This document shows, piece by piece, positions 1 through 8,160 of a stretch of 64,000 bases of DNA (positions are counted from its first letter, which is position 1; each line of letters begins with the position of its first letter). The notes beneath the pieces are model-generated. The model saw only the letters and a program-made list of their open reading frames with translations. It was not told where the DNA came from and searched no databases. The stretch spans positions 372,001-436,000 of the forward strand of contig NZ_CP036278.1 in assembly GCF_007748035.1 (NCBI RefSeq). Direction: 5' to 3'. A program made the position numbers and the translations under genes. The DNA comes from Aeoliella mucimassa. Its GTDB lineage: Bacteria > Planctomycetota > Planctomycetia > Pirellulales > Lacipirellulaceae.

Positions 1-437
1 ATATCGCTCGCTGTATAGCAGTAATACTCTCGTTCTACGTGGCAATACTCTTTGGCCGGAGCGCTTGCTCCTTGAACCATTGATTCTGCAGCCACTATTT
101 GATCGGGAGCAGCGTCCACAATCACAATGCCGAATTCGCTCAACACGGTTGCTTCGACATCATCACTCGCTGAGGCCGACTCATCACCTGCTGTCAGAGT
201 TAAGGTGTTGCTAATTCCTGCCCGGTTTTTCAAGTCGCGGACGATTCTCTTGACGGCATCAGGATCATTATCCACTGCTGTCATGATAACACGACCGGTA
301 GTCTCCAGTTCCGGCGATCCAGAACGCGAGAAAAGGCTGGGAGTGTCTGTCGAGGCTGTTTGGCGTAGTTCAGCGGCCGCTCGTTGGTAAGGCGGCTCAG
401 CTTGCGGACGAGTGTGACTGGCTCGTTTCTTTCCCAT
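1..437 (-). CDS. Partial protein with inhibitor-I9-like propeptide region (3' end off window)
   Basis: The first 145 codons of a minus-strand gene that runs off the left edge. It starts with ATG at 437, preceded by a strong ribosome-binding site (GGAGGAAATT at 441-450). The first ~50 residues are polar and low-complexity (MGKKRASHTRPQ...). A segment then begins GRVIMTAVDNDPDAVKRI and ends EFGIVIVDAAPDQIVAAESM. This beta-alpha...beta-alpha order resembles the I9-type propeptide of subtilisin-like proteases, and also the small protein at 2208-2405. No Sec signal is evident at the start. A secreted protease precursor is an inference only, since the catalytic part, if any, lies outside the window. 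Confidence 0.7.
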   Translation of the reverse strand, partial: MGKKRASHTRPQAEPPYQRAAAELRQTASTDTPSLFSRSGSPELETTGRVIMTAVDNDPDAVKRIVRDLKNRAGISNTLTLTAGDESASASDDVEATVLSEFGIVIVDAAPDQIVAAESMVQGASAPAKEYCHVEREYYCYTASD

Positions 438-676
438 TCGAATTTCCTCCCCTGTGAAGCTGTTTAAACAACCTATTTCCCCTGGGTAGCCTAATGGGCA
501 TCGGTCGCCAAGGCAAGCAATATCCTTCGGTCTGCCGCAGATATTCACTGTTCCAGGTAATCAAACATACCGATTCTTCCATTTGTATTGGCGGGATAAC
601 CGCAAAAAGCGGTCTAGAGCGATTAACTGATTTTCCTAGAAAGTCACTACCTTCTATTTAGTAGGGGAATACAGGG
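438..676. other. Divergent intergenic region
   Basis: A 239-base spacer between two divergent genes, so it should hold both promoters. It contains a short CCGC-AAAAA-GCGG inverted repeat near 610 and is A/T-richer towards the plus-strand gene. I could not identify a convincing -35/-10 pair. Confidence 0.4.
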
Positions 677-2116
677 ATGTTTAACCGGAATGCTTGCACA
701 ATCTGCCTGCTGGTGGTTTGTGTTTCCATCGCATCAGGATGCGGCTGTTTTGAAGGCCGGCATCGTAAACCACCAATAACGGCGCTTTCGGCCTCTCCCG
801 GAAACTGTGAGCCACCTGGCATACCTTTCTATCTTCCCAAGCCATTGTTGGTCATATCGAAGAATTTTTACCACGTGGAAGACGCCAAAGTGGGCCTGAC
901 CGGCACTGCTCCGATTCCGGGCAGTTTTGACGAGCAGGAAACCTACGCAGATGTCAATCTCAACGGCTCTTTCAGTCGAACCTCTTCAAGTAACATGGGA
1001 GGTGGCGACTCTGAAGGTGGGGAGGCCGACGGAGCAATGACCAGCAGCCTTGCACACGCTCCCACATTGCACTCGTCAAATGGCATTCCCAGTGCGCCGG
1101 GCTCCGACGCCATTCCAAGTGATGGGTTGGGCCCGCACATGTTCTACACTTACGAAATTGTGTTCGTTCCGGACCTCACTCAGAAGTACATGCTCCAGGT
1201 TAACGGCGGACCAGGCGAGATCCGAGCTGCAATGAACTTGGTGAATGGATGGCAGTTTACAGGCTTAGGCCCCTACTACCTAAAAGACAGCTCCACTGCA
1301 CAGAACATTATTTCGCGAGGCGTTGCCGCCAACCTTGGTCTTGGAGGGGCGAGCGATGTGATCAACAGTGTTGCTAACTTGAAGAGCCTGGGGGGATCGG
1401 GAGGTACCGTTGATACTGGCGCCATTGCCGATCTGGCTTTGGCTCTCGACGAGGCAAAGAAGGAGCAGGTGTTTAATACTTCTTGCATCCCGATGGATCT
1501 ATGGTCGACGAAGACCGTCCGTAACGAGGATGGAAAAATCGAAGTGATCAAGGTCCCGCCACGGATTGAAAAATACGCTCAGATTGCTGTCTATGAAGCT
1601 CGCGTAGAGGGAGGGCACATGCTATGGAGTCCAGTGGCTCAGCACGATTTTGATCGGGAGTACCTAGGAGTTATGGAAAAGCGAATCGCTCCGATGGCCA
1701 CAACTACTGGTGATGCTCCGAGTGAGGAAGGCCAAATACCTGGTGACGACGAAGCTAGTGGCGCAAGCGAAGAGGGATTCCATTCAGCTGAGCCGATCCC
1801 AAGTCCTCCAGGTGCGGCGACCGAGTCAGCCGCAAAGGGAATGCTACAAATGCTACTTCAGCCACCAGTGTCCTCAGGTGCGGCTGCAGCCGATGGGCCT
1901 GGGCTGGACAGTGGCCTAGACCAACCGCTTCAAGGCGTAACCTATATGCAAGGCACTCCCGCTCCAGTTCAATTTATCACTCCCGAAGTCACCGGTGAGG
2001 TGGTGGCTAGATTCTTGCCGGAGCCTGTAGAGCCGAGGGAAAGCTGGTTGGAGAAACTCTCCCCCTGTAAGAAACGAGTGGTTGCTAATCAGAAGGTCAA
2101 CAGTATTACCCAGTAG
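677..2116 (+). CDS. Hypothetical lipoprotein, Ser/Gly/Glu-rich
   Basis: A 479-residue protein with an N-terminal lipoprotein signal: a hydrophobic stretch (CLLVVCVSIA) ends in a lipobox-like ASGC at about residues 19-22. It is therefore probably exported and lipid-anchored. Residues ~100-155 are a Ser/Gly/Glu/Asp-rich linker, ~155-340 look folded (it includes YEIVFVPDLTQKYMLQVNGG and a Leu/Ala/Gly-rich helix region), and ~345-430 is a second low-complexity Pro/Glu/Ser region. I recognise no catalytic motif or family. ATG at 677 follows ATACAGGG. A 15-bp hairpin at 2139-2177 lies just downstream. Its neighbours on the opposite strand are the I9-like genes, but a functional link is not shown. 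Confidence 0.75.
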   Translation: MFNRNACTICLLVVCVSIASGCGCFEGRHRKPPITALSASPGNCEPPGIPFYLPKPLLVISKNFYHVEDAKVGLTGTAPIPGSFDEQETYADVNLNGSFSRTSSSNMGGGDSEGGEADGAMTSSLAHAPTLHSSNGIPSAPGSDAIPSDGLGPHMFYTYEIVFVPDLTQKYMLQVNGGPGEIRAAMNLVNGWQFTGLGPYYLKDSSTAQNIISRGVAANLGLGGASDVINSVANLKSLGGSGGTVDTGAIADLALALDEAKKEQVFNTSCIPMDLWSTKTVRNEDGKIEVIKVPPRIEKYAQIAVYEARVEGGHMLWSPVAQHDFDREYLGVMEKRIAPMATTTGDAPSEEGQIPGDDEASGASEEGFHSAEPIPSPPGAATESAAKGMLQMLLQPPVSSGAAAADGPGLDSGLDQPLQGVTYMQGTPAPVQFITPEVTGEVVARFLPEPVEPRESWLEKLSPCKKRVVANQKVNSITQ

Positions 2117-2138
2117 AAGGTGGTAGCAGTTTAACATG

Positions 2139-2177
2139 GTTGCGGGCGATTTCGTTTCGAGTGAAATCGCCCGCAAC
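2139..2177. terminator. Perfect 15-bp hairpin between convergent genes
   Basis: GTTGCGGGCGATTTC at 2139-2153 pairs perfectly with GAAATCGCCCGCAAC at 2163-2177 around a 9-base loop. It lies between the stop codons of two convergent genes, so it probably terminates or protects both transcripts. There is no good T-tract on either side, so classic intrinsic termination is uncertain. Confidence 0.6.
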
Positions 2178-2207
2178 ATCTTCGTTGTCCCATTAACACC
2201 GAGCACC

Positions 2208-2405
2208 TCAAATGCCCGTTTGAGCGTTCTCTTCGACTCCCAATACCGCGTCGTTCTCTTTCAGTTCTTTAGCCGTTTGGTCTGGAGCTGATACGATAAG
2301 GAACTGGCCAAAGGTCGTTTCTACTTCCGCACCTTTGGCTCGGCAAACATCCTGCAGCTTAGGGATATCGGATTCATTTCGGAGAGTGATGATCCAGCTC
2401 TTCAT
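2208..2405 (-). CDS. Small I9-inhibitor-like protein (65 aa)
   Basis: A 65-residue cytoplasmic-looking protein without a signal peptide. Its predicted order is strand (SWIITLRN), helix (DIPKLQDVCRAKG), strand (TTFGQFLIVSAP), helix (DQTAKELKEND), strand (VLGVEE). This matches the ferredoxin-like layout of inhibitor I9/subtilisin propeptides. It shares the sense of a F-x-IV-x-x-APDQ core with the edge gene at 1-437. Stand-alone I9 proteins can inhibit proteases or act as folding chaperones; that role here is inference. ATG at 2405 has no strong Shine-Dalgarno sequence, which lowers confidence. Confidence 0.6.
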   Translation of the reverse strand: MKSWIITLRNESDIPKLQDVCRAKGAEVETTFGQFLIVSAPDQTAKELKENDAVLGVEENAQTGI

Positions 2406-2762
2406 GAAAAAAGTCGTTGTGATAGGTTTGTGAGAGAAGTGATGTCTGCCAGTAGATTCTATACAGTCATCACTGCATTGAACACTGAAATGGCAATCAA
2501 CTGCTCGATTATAGTATTCTAAGGATCATCAAAACCCATCAACTGATGTTTTCGTATTCGGTGTGCAAGAAATAGGCGCATCTTCACGCTTTTCTATAGA
2601 AACCCATGCTTTCACAGCCGTTTCGTAGGTAATTGTTCGGGGGCATTGGTGAGGGACTCGGTGCGAAGTCAGTGGGTAAACTGAATCACAACCACGTTCC
2701 ACTCATTCACCATTGCCTCTCTGCATTTCCACTCCGTCCAGTAAATCCCGCTGACACCACCC
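2406..2762. other. Intergenic region, nothing recognised
   Basis: A 357-base spacer between divergent genes, A/T-richer than its surroundings in its first half. A reading frame crossing its right end (2633-2983) overlaps the better-supported gene at 2763 and looks spurious. No RNA gene or repeat was recognised. Confidence 0.4.
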
Positions 2763-3275
2763 ATGGCGTTGTTCGTCCATCTTGCTCCGGAGAACCAGAG
2801 TGCGGCCATCTTACGGGATGGTATCAAGCCGCACCGCAGGTTTCGTCCGCTCGCCGAAGGGTACGAGCGAGTGGTCTTCGCGATGCCGGTGACGCCCGAC
2901 TTTTATGTCTCTCACCAATGGTTGCGGGAGCTCAAGCGTCGTGGGCAGCGAACCATTGTCGGGGTGTACTTTCGCATTCCTGACGACCAGCAGGTGATGG
3001 TCGGTCATTACAACGAGTCGCACACCGAGATGTCGGCCAGTGAAGCGGTGGGAACCATCCTGCATGCGGACCAGCCGGAAGGCTTTGAGGTAGTGATTCC
3101 TCGCAAAGTGGAAGCGAGCGAGATCCATAAGATCCGCCCGCTGCCGCAGGTGGTTGGTTGGCGATACTACCCAGGCGCGAAAGGCCGCCAGCCGTGCGGT
3201 TGCCCCTTTTGCACGAAGGGCGACATCAAGTCGAAGCGAATTCGCGACGCCTACGAACAGTCGTTCGGCGAGTAA
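2763..3275 (+). CDS. Hypothetical protein, possible ADP-ribosyltransferase-like fold with C-terminal Cys cluster
   Basis: A 170-residue soluble protein. The N-terminus (LFVHLAPENQSAAILRDGIK) resembles the opening of several ADP-ribosyltransferase-like families, where a His in the first strand is followed by a helix ending in '..IL..GI'. The middle carries VVFAMPV and a Trp-rich helix, and later SASEAVGTI could supply a Glu. The C-terminus has a CGCPFC cluster followed by basic residues, which suggests a small metal or nucleic-acid-binding element. The enzymatic idea rests on pattern resemblance only. ATG at 2763 is the natural start. It converges with the PilT-like gene. Confidence 0.7.
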   Translation: MALFVHLAPENQSAAILRDGIKPHRRFRPLAEGYERVVFAMPVTPDFYVSHQWLRELKRRGQRTIVGVYFRIPDDQQVMVGHYNESHTEMSASEAVGTILHADQPEGFEVVIPRKVEASEIHKIRPLPQVVGWRYYPGAKGRQPCGCPFCTKGDIKSKRIRDAYEQSFGE

Positions 3276-3397
3276 CCTCGCGTGGTTTCAGCGGGGCGTA
3301 GTGGGCGTTTCTTCTCCTGGATTATCCATTCACAGTTAGTTCGTAGCATCTTACCACGAGTTGCTTCCCCATCACGGCTTCTGCCACGCCCCCCCCG

Positions 3398-4537
3398 TTA
3401 CCTCACCCGCGAAATAATCGAGCTCGCCGCCGAGTCGATGCCTTTGAGGGCCGAGCTGAGTACTTCGCGGCTGGGGGCGTAGTCCATCGCAACTTCGCGG
3501 AGGATCAGCTGCTGCTCGACCAGCTCGCATAGCGAGTGGGTGTAGTCGCGCATGCCTTCCTCGCGGCATTGGTGCAGGATGGCGCTCATGTCTTCGTCCT
3601 CTTCGCGGATGATTTTCGACTTGACCACTGAGTTCACCAACAACACCTCGGTGGCAGGGAAGCGAGAACCGTCCTCGATGCCGGGCACCAGGCGTTGGCA
3701 CATGATGGCTTTCAGGCTGCTGGCCAGCGACGAGCGAATGAACGTGTGCTCCGAGCGGTCGAAGAACTCGAGGATCCGCGAGAAGCTTAGCTCCACATTC
3801 GCGCAGTGCAGCGAGCCGAGCACCAGGTGGCCGGTTTCGGCGGCCTGGATGGCGGCGAGCATCGTCTCGCGATCGCGCATCTCGCCGATCAGGATGCAAT
3901 CGGGGTCCTGCCGCACCACCACGCGCAGGGCACTGGCGAAGTCGGGCGTGTCGGTGCCGATTTCGCGCTGCGAGATGATGCTCTTCTTGCCCTGGAACGA
4001 AAACTCGATGGGATCTTCGATGGTGACAATGTGCAGGCTGCGGTGCTGGTTGATGTGTTCGAGCATTGCCGCCAGGGTCGAGCTTTTTCCCGAGCCGGTC
4101 ACGCCGCACACCAGGATAAGTCCCTCGGTCGTCTTGCCAATGACATCGTTGTAGATCTTGGGGAGCGTTAAATCGTCGTAGTTGAGTATCTTGGCCTGGA
4201 CGCGACGAATGGCGACGGTGACCTCTCCCTTGGAGAGAAACATGTTGATGCGAAACCGATCGCCGGTGTCGCCGGTAGCGGCAAAGTCGAGCGATCCATT
4301 TTTCTCGAACTCCCCAAGTCGATCGCCCGGCACAAACGGAGTGATCATCTTTTTGACTTCGTCGGAGGTGGCGATTGGCGGGAGTTCCAATTTCCGCAGG
4401 TGTCCACCGACACGCACGTAAGGGGAGTAACCGAACTTGATGTGCAGATCGGAAGCCTCGTGGGTGCTGAGAAAGTAGAGCAGTCTCTTCAGCTCAACGT
4501 CCGGAGTCAAAGTGCCATCCACGTGCAAGTCCTCCAT
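3398..4537 (-). CDS. PilT-type twitching motility / type IV pilus retraction ATPase
   Basis: A GspE/PilT superfamily hexameric ATPase, expected to power pilus retraction at the cytoplasmic membrane. The N-terminal domain has DLHIKFG (typical 'SDLHI'), then Walker A GVTGSGKS at residues 145-152, an Asp box (TIEDPIEF), Walker B (DCILIGEMRD) and a His box (GHLVLGSLHCAN). The length (379 aa) is close to PilT. The longer frame to 4570 begins with TTG; ATG at 4537 fits the family start better. The C-terminus is more divergent than in proteobacterial PilT. No other pilus genes adjoin, although a prepilin-like DUF1559 gene lies at 15.6 kb. Confidence 0.9.
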   Translation of the reverse strand: MEDLHVDGTLTPDVELKRLLYFLSTHEASDLHIKFGYSPYVRVGGHLRKLELPPIATSDEVKKMITPFVPGDRLGEFEKNGSLDFAATGDTGDRFRINMFLSKGEVTVAIRRVQAKILNYDDLTLPKIYNDVIGKTTEGLILVCGVTGSGKSSTLAAMLEHINQHRSLHIVTIEDPIEFSFQGKKSIISQREIGTDTPDFASALRVVVRQDPDCILIGEMRDRETMLAAIQAAETGHLVLGSLHCANVELSFSRILEFFDRSEHTFIRSSLASSLKAIMCQRLVPGIEDGSRFPATEVLLVNSVVKSKIIREEDEDMSAILHQCREEGMRDYTHSLCELVEQQLILREVAMDYAPSREVLSSALKGIDSAASSIISRVR

Positions 4538-4820
4538 AGAAGAAAGAACCAGATAAGCGGAGCCACGCAAGTTGTCGGAGTCGCAGGAAAAGTCGCTAAG
4601 TTGATCATACCAGCGTTTTGTGCCAATACCATCAGCAGGGCGGCTTTGGGCAAAGAATTTTCGCGGTGTACCTGCCGCTAGGGCAGGACATCGCCCATGG
4701 ATGGCACGTGGGTAAGTTCTGCAAAGCGCCCAAACGTTGACCTTCTAGTGGTAAGTCTCGAAGATGGGACTGTTGTGCGGCAGGGACCGTTTCGCCACCC
4801 CATCCAAAGGTGCCACGTTT
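4538..4820. other. Intergenic region, divergent
   Basis: A 283-base spacer between the PilT-like gene and the next plus-strand gene, expected to hold both promoters. No clear promoter, RNA or repeat was recognised. Long frames crossing it on either strand appear to be extensions or shadows of the flanking genes. Confidence 0.35.
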
Positions 4821-5759
4821 ATGTGTATTTTTTCGCAGCCGGTGATGTCGGTCAGTAGTACCCAGATTTTTGCGCGGGCGACGTCGCAGGGAACGCAGCT
4901 GCTTGCTTATCAGATGAGCTATGAGTCGCAAGACGAAAACGCGATGATCTTGCCGCTGCCGATTCGTCGGCCAGTGCATGAGGGGAGCTTGCGGTTTGTT
5001 GATTTGAGCGACTACGACGACTTCTTCGACGACCTGACGCAGGGGTTCCCGTTCGTAGCACCAGAGTTCAGCATCGGGTGTGCTGCCTTTCCAGATGAGA
5101 CGGCTGAGGCAGTGCTGGAGGTGTTTGAGGTCGGCAACTACATCGCCTCGTTTGTGCCGACGCTGGGCGACTTTGAGCGGCTCGACGAGCGATTCACGTT
5201 GTCGAAGGAGATTTGGGAGCAGTTGCCAGAATACGCGAACTATGGCTTTGCGGTGTTTCAGTTGGCGGCTGGTTCGCTGAAGCCCCATCCGATGGCTTTC
5301 GAGTTCGAAGGCCCTAGGGATTCTCTGTTTTTTCCGACCCTGCATATTCACGATGGTGAGATTCACGAGCTGGAGGAGTTCGACCACGAGCACTACCTGC
5401 AGCACGCGGGATTCGATAGCCGAGTGCATGGGTACCGGAACTGGGACGTCGAGGACGAGTCGACTGGTCTCGTGCGTTCCAAGTATCCGGCCAAAGACTT
5501 TTGCGATATCGACCGTACCGAGGGGCTGGTCGATGGCAACTTGCTGGTGCATCGCAAGGTGATCCGTGGTAGCCATCCCAACCAAGACACCCCGATGGCC
5601 ACGTATGGCGACCCGACCCGCCGAACGTTTAACTTCCGCCCCTGGTTGCCGCTGACTCCGTACCTACTCGTGGCAGCAGCAGTCACCTGGTTCTTCGCCC
5701 GCCGGTCGCGGATTAAGAAGTTGCGGGAGAGGCAAGTTGCTGGTGAATCGCCAAGCTAA
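4821..5759 (+). CDS. Hypothetical protein with Cys-2 N-terminus and C-terminal membrane anchor
   Basis: 312 residues from ATG at 4821, beginning MCIFSQPVMSVSSTQIFARA. The Met-Cys start is the layout of N-terminal nucleophile hydrolases, where Met removal exposes the Cys, so a catalytic role for Cys-2 is possible but unproven. The body is rich in acidic and aromatic residues (DYDDFFDDL; EELEEFDHEHYLQHAGF-type segment). Near the end comes a transmembrane helix (YLLVAAAVTWFFA) followed by positive charges (RRSRIKKLRER), giving a type II-like C-terminal anchor with the bulk facing the other side. The upstream extension to 4764 starts less plausibly. Function unknown. Confidence 0.75.
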   Translation: MCIFSQPVMSVSSTQIFARATSQGTQLLAYQMSYESQDENAMILPLPIRRPVHEGSLRFVDLSDYDDFFDDLTQGFPFVAPEFSIGCAAFPDETAEAVLEVFEVGNYIASFVPTLGDFERLDERFTLSKEIWEQLPEYANYGFAVFQLAAGSLKPHPMAFEFEGPRDSLFFPTLHIHDGEIHELEEFDHEHYLQHAGFDSRVHGYRNWDVEDESTGLVRSKYPAKDFCDIDRTEGLVDGNLLVHRKVIRGSHPNQDTPMATYGDPTRRTFNFRPWLPLTPYLLVAAAVTWFFARRSRIKKLRERQVAGESPS

Positions 5760-5899
5760 CTCACAGGGGAAGCTTGGAGGTGGGTGACGGGGCCATCGAG
5801 TTGAAATGTCCTTCGACGATGGAGCTGGCGACACTTCGTGTGGAGCGGTATGCTTGGGCGTTCTTGAATCGGTTGATTTCTGGCTAGAAGGTCTTGGAC

Positions 5900-6910
5900 A
5901 TGATGCGATTCGCTGTGTGTTTACTTTTGATTGCCTGCCTGGGGTGTTCGCGGGAAGAATCACTGTCGACCGCGTCGCAGAAAGATAGGGAAACAGTGCA
6001 TCCACCAGTCGACTTCGAGCATTGGGCAACGCTGTTCCCCAAGGAAACGTTTGAAAGAACAAGTGGGCCTCGGCAGTACGACTCCACTGAGCCAGGAGAC
6101 CCCTTGGACTTGTGGAAAGCTCAAGGGGCGATCATTACCAGCCCCGCCGAGTTGTGCGAAATCGAACTGGTTCGCAAGGAGTATGAGAAGACCAAGGATT
6201 TGGGGCCGGCGGTGCCTGTCGACATCTTTATGTGGAGTGTGGAACCACCCGAAAAGCCGTATCTGACAAAACTGGGAGGTACTCCTCATCGCGAGGCAGG
6301 CCTGCCTTGGCCAACGATAGAGGGTATGCCGTTGACCTTTGTGGGTCAGTTCTGTTTTGCTGATTCGCGCGACATTGTATCGGATAAGTTGCCGAACGAT
6401 GTCATGCTGATCTTCTTCAAAGACGCCGAGAGTATCTACGACAGAAGTGGCGTATACGTCGAGTGGAGTTCTATCGAACTCGAATCTCCCCTTTCGCCCG
6501 ACCAGTGTCCTGCGCCGTCGTTTACTGTGCCCCAACTCTCGGGCCACATTTACCGCACGAACGAGTATCCCGAGAGTTGGGAGGTGTTTGAGCAAGCAGG
6601 CCATGATCAGTGCTATTTGTTTCCAACGACTCAATCTACCAAGATTGGGCGCGAAACGTACTTCATTCAAGGTGGTCCTAACCTATTAAAGAGAGAACTG
6701 TTTTGTGCCCTCAATTCTGTTGATCCACCATCCTATCCTTCCGAATGTAAGTGGCCGTTGATTGGTCTGGAGGCCTTGCCGGACGACTGGGATCAACCAG
6801 ACGATCACGATGGATGGGGGAAGTATCAAATGATGTTTGGGGACGTCGGGTGCATGTACTTCATGATCGACGAACAGGGCAGGGTGTCTTGGGACTGGGA
6901 TTGCTACTAG
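5900..6910 (+). CDS. DUF1963 (YwqG-like) lipoprotein
   Basis: A 336-residue protein with a lipoprotein signal (MMRFAVCLLLIACLGCS; lipobox LGC). The body has the DUF1963/YwqG pattern: a KLGGTPHREAGLPWP motif followed by PLTFVGQFCFAD, then a terminal segment with GLEALPDDWDQ and Asp-rich strands. YwqG-type proteins have no settled biochemical role; some relatives occur as putative immunity proteins of polymorphic toxins. Membrane anchoring is unusual for the family. TTG at 5894 is also in frame, but ATG at 5900 with upstream AGAAGG is preferred. An SMI1/KNR4 gene follows. Confidence 0.75.
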   Translation: MMRFAVCLLLIACLGCSREESLSTASQKDRETVHPPVDFEHWATLFPKETFERTSGPRQYDSTEPGDPLDLWKAQGAIITSPAELCEIELVRKEYEKTKDLGPAVPVDIFMWSVEPPEKPYLTKLGGTPHREAGLPWPTIEGMPLTFVGQFCFADSRDIVSDKLPNDVMLIFFKDAESIYDRSGVYVEWSSIELESPLSPDQCPAPSFTVPQLSGHIYRTNEYPESWEVFEQAGHDQCYLFPTTQSTKIGRETYFIQGGPNLLKRELFCALNSVDPPSYPSECKWPLIGLEALPDDWDQPDDHDGWGKYQMMFGDVGCMYFMIDEQGRVSWDWDCY

Positions 6911-7050
6911 GTAGGGAGCCCGCGGACCTGGTCGGCGTTCACCGGAGTGGCACTCGGGCTATGGTTGATGTTGGGTTCACGCGGCATCGTCGGAGCCATC
7001 CACTGGTGCCGCTCGACAGGCACACCGGAGCTAGAGGAGGAAACGTACAT

Positions 7051-7596
7051 ATGAGTACTGATCACGATGTTTTTGTCGCATTGAAGCGGCGTGCTGATGC
7101 GGGGGAATTGAAAACGGACGAGCCACTTCTCAAGGGCGACACGTCGCCGCTGGATGTTCAAACCTTGGCGGCGGTCGAAGCAACGTTGGGTCGTCCGCTT
7201 CCCTCGCTGTTGTTCCGTATCTACTCCGAGATTCAAAACGGTGGATTCGGTGATTCTTATGGATTTCTTGGGCTAGTCGGCGGTCCCACAAACGAGTTCA
7301 ATCTCGATGCGATCGGTTTGTGGAAAGCGTGTTGCGAACCGAATCCGAACGATGATTTCTGGGATTGGCCAAAGCACCTGCTGCCGATCGGGCATCTCGG
7401 CTGTGGGATGTATCACTGCATCGACTGCAGCACTCAGGCGGGGGCGATCGTATTGTTTGAGCCCAATCCACATGAAGATGAGGAACCATGGGACGACGCG
7501 TTCTTCGCGGTTTGCCCATCACTGGCTGACTACCTCGATACCTGGCTGCGAGGCGAGAATATCTGGGAGGTATTTCCACCGCAACCTATTGCCTAG
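7051..7596 (+). CDS. SMI1/KNR4 family protein
   Basis: 181 residues from ATG at 7051, which has a textbook ribosome-binding site (AGAGGAGG at 7033-7040). The in-frame extension to 6751 is therefore rejected. The sequence fits the SMI1/KNR4 (SUKH) fold: an early helix with VEATLGRPLPSLLFRIYSEI, then NGGFGDSYGFLGLVGG, the GCGMYHCIDC segment and a late SLADYLDTWLRGE helix. In bacteria this family often serves as immunity protein against secreted toxins, and some members simply bind proteins. It follows a DUF1963 lipoprotein, another family seen in immunity contexts, but no toxin gene is visible nearby. Confidence 0.85.
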   Translation: MSTDHDVFVALKRRADAGELKTDEPLLKGDTSPLDVQTLAAVEATLGRPLPSLLFRIYSEIQNGGFGDSYGFLGLVGGPTNEFNLDAIGLWKACCEPNPNDDFWDWPKHLLPIGHLGCGMYHCIDCSTQAGAIVLFEPNPHEDEEPWDDAFFAVCPSLADYLDTWLRGENIWEVFPPQPIA

Positions 7597-7615
7597 ACAC
7601 ACTCACTCAGCAGGC

Positions 7616-8095
7616 TTACAAAAACCCATACTTCCACCGCAGGGTCGCGGGTAGCTGCTGGTGTTCGCCGGTGGGGGAGAGGGTGAGGCGGTGGGTCGAC
7701 TCGTCGATATGGAACGTGCCGACTGGTTGGCTGCAGGCGAGCCCTGGCGGTTCGGTGGTGGGGCCTTGGTATTCGATCACTCGCATCGGCGGCGCGGTGC
7801 TCACGCGGGCGGCGACGTCGAACGTGATGGCCTTGTCGTCTTGTTGCACGCTCATCGACCAGTGGGCTCCGCCGGCGGCCCCGTTCAGGAACAGCAGCGT
7901 GTTGCCTTGGTGGTCGGTTTGCTCGTGCAGTTCCTGGTAGGCGGGGCCTTCGTCGTGGTGCTCGATGCTTTGCCAGACGACGGTCGGTTGTGCGTCGCGG
8001 ACGATCGACAGCGTGTGCGAATAGCGGTCGTCGAGTTGATAAAAGTCGACCCGCAAACCTCGTCGTTCAAGCGTGGCGATCGGCGTCGAAGCCAT
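7616..8095 (-). CDS. Hypothetical protein (159 aa)
   Basis: A soluble, beta-rich protein of 159 residues with no signal peptide or membrane segment. It opens with ATLERRGLRVDFYQLDDRYSH and contains LLFLNGAAGGAHWSMSV, a potential glycine-rich turn. I recognise no family. ATG at 8095 is the natural start. It lies just downstream of prfB on the same strand (65-base gap) and may be cotranscribed with it. Confidence 0.7.
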   Translation of the reverse strand: MASTPIATLERRGLRVDFYQLDDRYSHTLSIVRDAQPTVVWQSIEHHDEGPAYQELHEQTDHQGNTLLFLNGAAGGAHWSMSVQQDDKAITFDVAARVSTAPPMRVIEYQGPTTEPPGLACSQPVGTFHIDESTHRLTLSPTGEHQQLPATLRWKYGFL

Positions 8096-8160
8096 GGGAG
8101 CGATCCGCTGCAGGAAAGGAGTGGGGAGTTGGTAAGCAACGCGAGTCGCCCTGTATCGGG

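Noticed and set aside
4632-5585. A 317-codon minus-strand open frame
   Set aside because: Antisense to the gene at 4821-5759, which has a membrane anchor and natural codon use; no start signal.
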